From: Alicyclobacillus tolerans
GTDB lineage: Bacteria; Bacillota; Bacilli; Alicyclobacillales; Alicyclobacillaceae
Length of the DNA stretch: 64,000 nt
Reading direction: 5' to 3'
Assembly (NCBI RefSeq): GCF_001447355.1
Contig: NZ_JXBW01000008.1
Coordinates: 62,001-126,000, forward strand
Part shown: piece by piece, positions 62,095-64,000 of the stretch
Position numbering within the stretch: the stretch's first letter is position 1
Layout: each line of letters opens with the position of its first letter
Notes under the pieces: model-generated
Database searches by the model: none
What the model was told of the DNA's origin: nothing
The model's input: the letters and a program-made list of their open reading frames with translations, nothing else
Program-made: the position numbers and the translations under genes

Positions 62095-63097
62095 AATGGT
62101 GGACACAACGAACTGAGAATGTGAAAATAAGTAAATCGATTCGAGGTGTCTACATATGGCGAATAAGTATGACAACGATTTTAAGCTGAACACAGTCAAG
62201 CTGGTTCTGGAGGAGGGGCGAGTAGCGTCCCAGGTAGCGCGTGATCTCGGTATTTCCGAGAAGACGCTGTACGGGTGGATTGCTAGATACAAGGACGATC
62301 CGAATAACCCATTTGTGGGCAGTGGAAACTTAAAACCGGAAGCCAAGGCGGCGCGCGATTTGGAGCGCGAGAACCGTGAGTTGAGGGAGGAGAATGAGAT
62401 CTTAAAAAAGCGCTGCGCATCTTCAGCAAGGACCGGAAGTAAGGTACCAGTTCATCTATGAACACCGCGCTTCGAGTTTTCGGTTCAGAGGATGTGCAAA
62501 GTGCTTCAGGTTTATCGAAGCGGCTACTATGCATGGCTGAAGCGTCCGGATAGCGCGCGTAAGCAATGGCGACGCAAAGTCACACAGCGCATTCATGCAA
62601 TCTTTCTATCCTCTCGGCGCTTGTACGGGAGTCCAAAGATTACTCAAATACTGCGTCATGAAGGCATACGGGTGAGCCAGAAAACGGTCGCCCAGATCAT
62701 GTGCGAATGCGGATTGAAGAGCCGTACAGTGCGCAAATACAAGGCGACGACGAACTCGAAACACAATCATCCAGTGCACGAGAATGTACTCAATCAGACG
62801 TTTCGAGCACAGCGTCCCAATCAGGTTTGGATGTCGGACATTACGTATGTCTGGACCGAGGAGGGATGGTTATACGTGGCCAGTGTCATGGATTTGTATA
62901 CCCGCAAAATCGTTGGATGGAAAGCTGGAGCGAGGATGACCAAGGATCTCGTCATGGATGCGTTGGAGCAAGCTTATCAACGGGAGAAGCCTGCAGCCGG
63001 CGTATTACCAGATGCTGTCGAGAAACACCGCATAGCTACGGTGAGAGTTTCGTATGTGGAATCTTCAGAAATTCTCTGTTTGGGGTGTCCACTTTCT
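62095..63097 (+). mobile_element. Degenerate IS3-family element (IS150/IS3 type)
   Basis: Terminal inverted repeats share GTGGACAC (62099-62106) and GTGTCCAC (63085-63092). Contains an orfA-like and an orfB-like frame, both damaged. The element is shorter than usual because the end of the integrase domain is missing. It sits between the two FHQTNHD gene copies. Confidence 0.75.
62156..62461 (+). pseudogene. IS3 orfA, frame-shifted near its end
   Basis: Helix-turn-helix and leucine-zipper protein: NTVKLVLEEGRVASQVARDL, LGISEKTLYGWIARYK, then ERENRELREENEILKK. After an A6G run the frame reads RCASSART..., whereas the -1 frame reads KKALRIFSKDRK and stops, which is the family's normal orfA end. 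The A6G could be the programmed frameshift site or a lost base. Confidence 0.75.
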
Positions 63098-63100
63098 TGA
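62492..63100 (+). pseudogene. IS3 orfB (DDE transposase), C-terminally lost
   Basis: HTH_21 and rve regions: VLQVYRSGYYAWLKRP, LYGSPKITQILRHEGIRVSQ, QVWMSDITYVWTEEGWLY (first Asp), VMDLYTRKIVGWK (second Asp region). After YQREKPAAGV the frame leaves the family: the HSDRGSQY block, the third catalytic acid and the C-terminus are absent. The true N-terminus (YQFIYEHRASF) is in another frame upstream. Inactive. Confidence 0.8.
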
Positions 63101-63118
63101 CTTAATACCAAATTTTAT

Positions 63119-63243
63119 TTCGATGAATGGCAATTGAGCATTCCACCTTGATTTGCCGTACGGAACAAGACTTCAGTTCGCCGTAGGCGTCACATCGTAC
63201 CCATCTTGCATTCCTTTCAAAGTTACACCAAACTCGTTCATGA
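63119..63243. repeat. About 125-bp dispersed repeat, copy B
   Basis: Counterpart of 60014-60140 (see there); begins 22 bases past the IS3 right end. On the minus strand it is read as the tail of the IS66 TnpA-like frame (WCNFERNARWVRCDAYG). Confidence 0.8.
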
Positions 63244-63413
63244 TGACGATTTCTCTTGTTGTTCGGCCCGAAACTTGCAACCCAGTACCAAAGCCGACTT
63301 TCGGTGACCTGATTCTCGGCGCACCATTTCGCGGCGATGAGCCCACTGGCACGAAATGCTGCCACCCGTGCCTGCCATGATTCTCTCAAACTGGCCCGTT
63401 CTGCGCTTGACAC
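63244..63413 (-). pseudogene. IS66 accessory protein TnpA, 5' fragment
   Basis: GTG 63413 behind GGGAGGG, then ESWQARVAAFRASGLIAAKW CAENQV and SRLWYWVASF, the N-terminal helix-turn-helix pattern of IS66 orf1 (TnpA). The frame then runs into repeat copy B and stops at 63102. tnpB and tnpC are absent, so this is a fragment fused to unrelated sequence. Confidence 0.65.
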
Positions 63414-63473
63414 AATGATTCCCTCCCTGGTTGATCATGGGGGAATCATCTCAGAAATCTACGTTTTAAGCGA

Positions 63474-63497
63474 GGTGTGCGCTATTTTACGCACACC
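63474..63497. repeat. Perfect 8-bp inverted repeat at IS junction
   Basis: GGTGTGCG-CTATTTTA-CGCACACC, exactly at the boundary between the IS66-side sequence and the IS256 remnant. Could be an old transposon end or a hairpin at a recombination point. Confidence 0.7.
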
Positions 63498-63668
63498 ATC
63501 TTCCCGAACCGCGAATCAGCCATTCGCCTGATCGGCGCTCTACTCATGGTGATAGACGAAGCATGGACAACGGGGCACAAATATCTCGACATGAAGGACT
63601 ACTTGGTGTGGCGTGAAGAACAACAGAAACGGGCAAATCAGGGCTCAAAGATCAGCGAGATAAGTTGA
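63498..63668 (+). pseudogene. IS256/Mutator transposase C-terminal remnant (copy B)
   Basis: IFPNRESAIRLIGALLMVID and EAWTTGHKYLDMKDY match the C-terminus of IS256-family transposases. About 57 residues remain, ending at TGA 63666-63668. The upstream catalytic part is absent. Confidence 0.8.
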
Positions 63669-63738
63669 CATAATTCCATATCTACTTGGGGGCGAATTTA
63701 CACCACATTTAGGACTTGATCATCTTTCAGCAGCCCTA

Positions 63739-63767
63739 TTTACATTATGTTTACACAATGGTATATT
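63739..63767 (+). promoter_or_regulatory. Putative promoter of FHQTNHD gene copy 2
   Basis: TTTACA (63739-63744), 17-bp spacer, TATATT (63762-63767), 56 bases before the GTG start. Confidence 0.55.
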
Positions 63768-63823
63768 ATGTATTAGAACGTAAATATCAACAAAACAATC
63801 TTTATGAATGGAGTTGAAAAAAC

Positions 63824-64000
63824 GTGAGTTGGTGGAGTTCCGCAGTAAAGGCATTTCATCAAACGAATCATGATGCTGTAAGTGTTGCAAGTGGTATTGC
63901 CGCTGCTGTTACGGGTGGCGGGAAAATGGCGAGTTCCATTAATGCAGCAAGAAACGCAGGCGTCTTTGATGCTGTCGCAATTGACGGTGGCGCCGTTGCA
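63824..64000 (+). CDS. FHQTNHD-motif small protein (copy 2), cut by window end
   Basis: First 59 residues from GTG 63824 (GGAG ten bases upstream): MSWWSSAVKAFHQTNHDAVS then Ala/Gly/Ser-rich sequence with GVFDAVAIDGGAVA, aligning with GVFASAVIEGGAGAA of copy 1. Orientation is opposite to copy 1. The 3' end lies beyond the window. Same inferred role: a small membrane-active or secreted peptide. Confidence 0.65.
   Translation, partial: MSWWSSAVKAFHQTNHDAVSVASGIAAAVTGGGKMASSINAARNAGVFDAVAIDGGAVA

Noticed and set aside
1-64000. tRNA or rRNA genes
   Set aside because: No tRNA cloverleaf or rRNA consensus was recognised by reading; a tRNAscan run would settle this.

Overview
The window is a Gram-positive, endospore-forming Firmicute chromosome, most likely Bacillales and probably near the Alicyclobacillaceae (the family placement is inference). 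Support comes from strong AGGAGG ribosome sites, the recO-dnaG-sigA-trmK-NIF3 neighbourhood, a tricistronic GerA-type germination operon, an alpha/beta-type SASP, a CotF-like coat protein, a Spo0E-like phosphatase, and aerobic enzymes (Mqo, quinol/cytochrome oxidase subunit IV). Most of the window looks moderately GC-rich; roughly 60.5-62 kb and the last 300 bases are visibly AT-richer and hold insertion-sequence debris.

Layout. 0-6.2 kb: end of recO, dnaG, sigA, a YdcF-like membrane protein, trmK and a NIF3 protein. 6.2-6.8 kb: RNase P RNA with promoter and terminator. 6.8-16.2 kb: small membrane and spore-coat genes, an OmpR-type two-component system, namA, an orphan triple-PAS kinase with a structured leader, an oxidase subunit IV and glpX. 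16.6-21.4 kb: aldo/keto reductase and a gerAA-gerAC-gerAB operon. 21.6-30.3 kb: HMA protein, SGNH hydrolase, panD, a CysP-like permease, an ABC exporter, a Csp-like copper protein, metA, a Spo0E-like protein and lgt. 30.4-34.7 kb: ppx, ssp, a HAD hydrolase, queD-queE and an HxlR regulator.

34.9-43.1 kb is a cobalamin assembly and salvage block: a CobT-BluB fusion, a PduO-type adenosyltransferase, a B12 riboswitch, BtuF-BtuC-BtuD, CobU, CobS and a convergent CobC. Together they can import a corrinoid, adenosylate it, make dimethylbenzimidazole, activate it and attach the lower ligand. 43.2-45.6 kb is a MarR/MFS efflux pair with a visible promoter and operator. 45.6-48.9 kb is a TPP-riboswitch operon tenA-thiD-thiM-thiE. 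48.9-51.2 kb is a divergent protein N-terminus processing pair: peptide deformylase with an extra C-terminal segment, facing a methionine aminopeptidase fused to a GNAT acetyltransferase.

51.3-55.4 kb holds a second NIF3 protein, a hemerythrin, an EamA transporter and mqo. 55.7-59.7 kb is an apparently undescribed, lineage-specific cluster: a two-gene cassette (tiny membrane protein plus Gly/Trp-rich membrane protein) present twice, flanking two SGNH-hydrolase paralogues, one of which has lost its catalytic residues. 59.7-64 kb is accessory: tandem 22-bp repeats, two decayed copies of a nested IS66/IS256 arrangement sharing a 125-bp repeat, a degenerate IS3 element, and two divergently oriented copies of a small Ala/Gly-rich secreted-peptide-like gene that share the FHQTNHD motif, the second cut by the window end. 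The Map-GNAT fusion, the duplicated cassette and the FHQTNHD peptide pair are the best candidates for something new.
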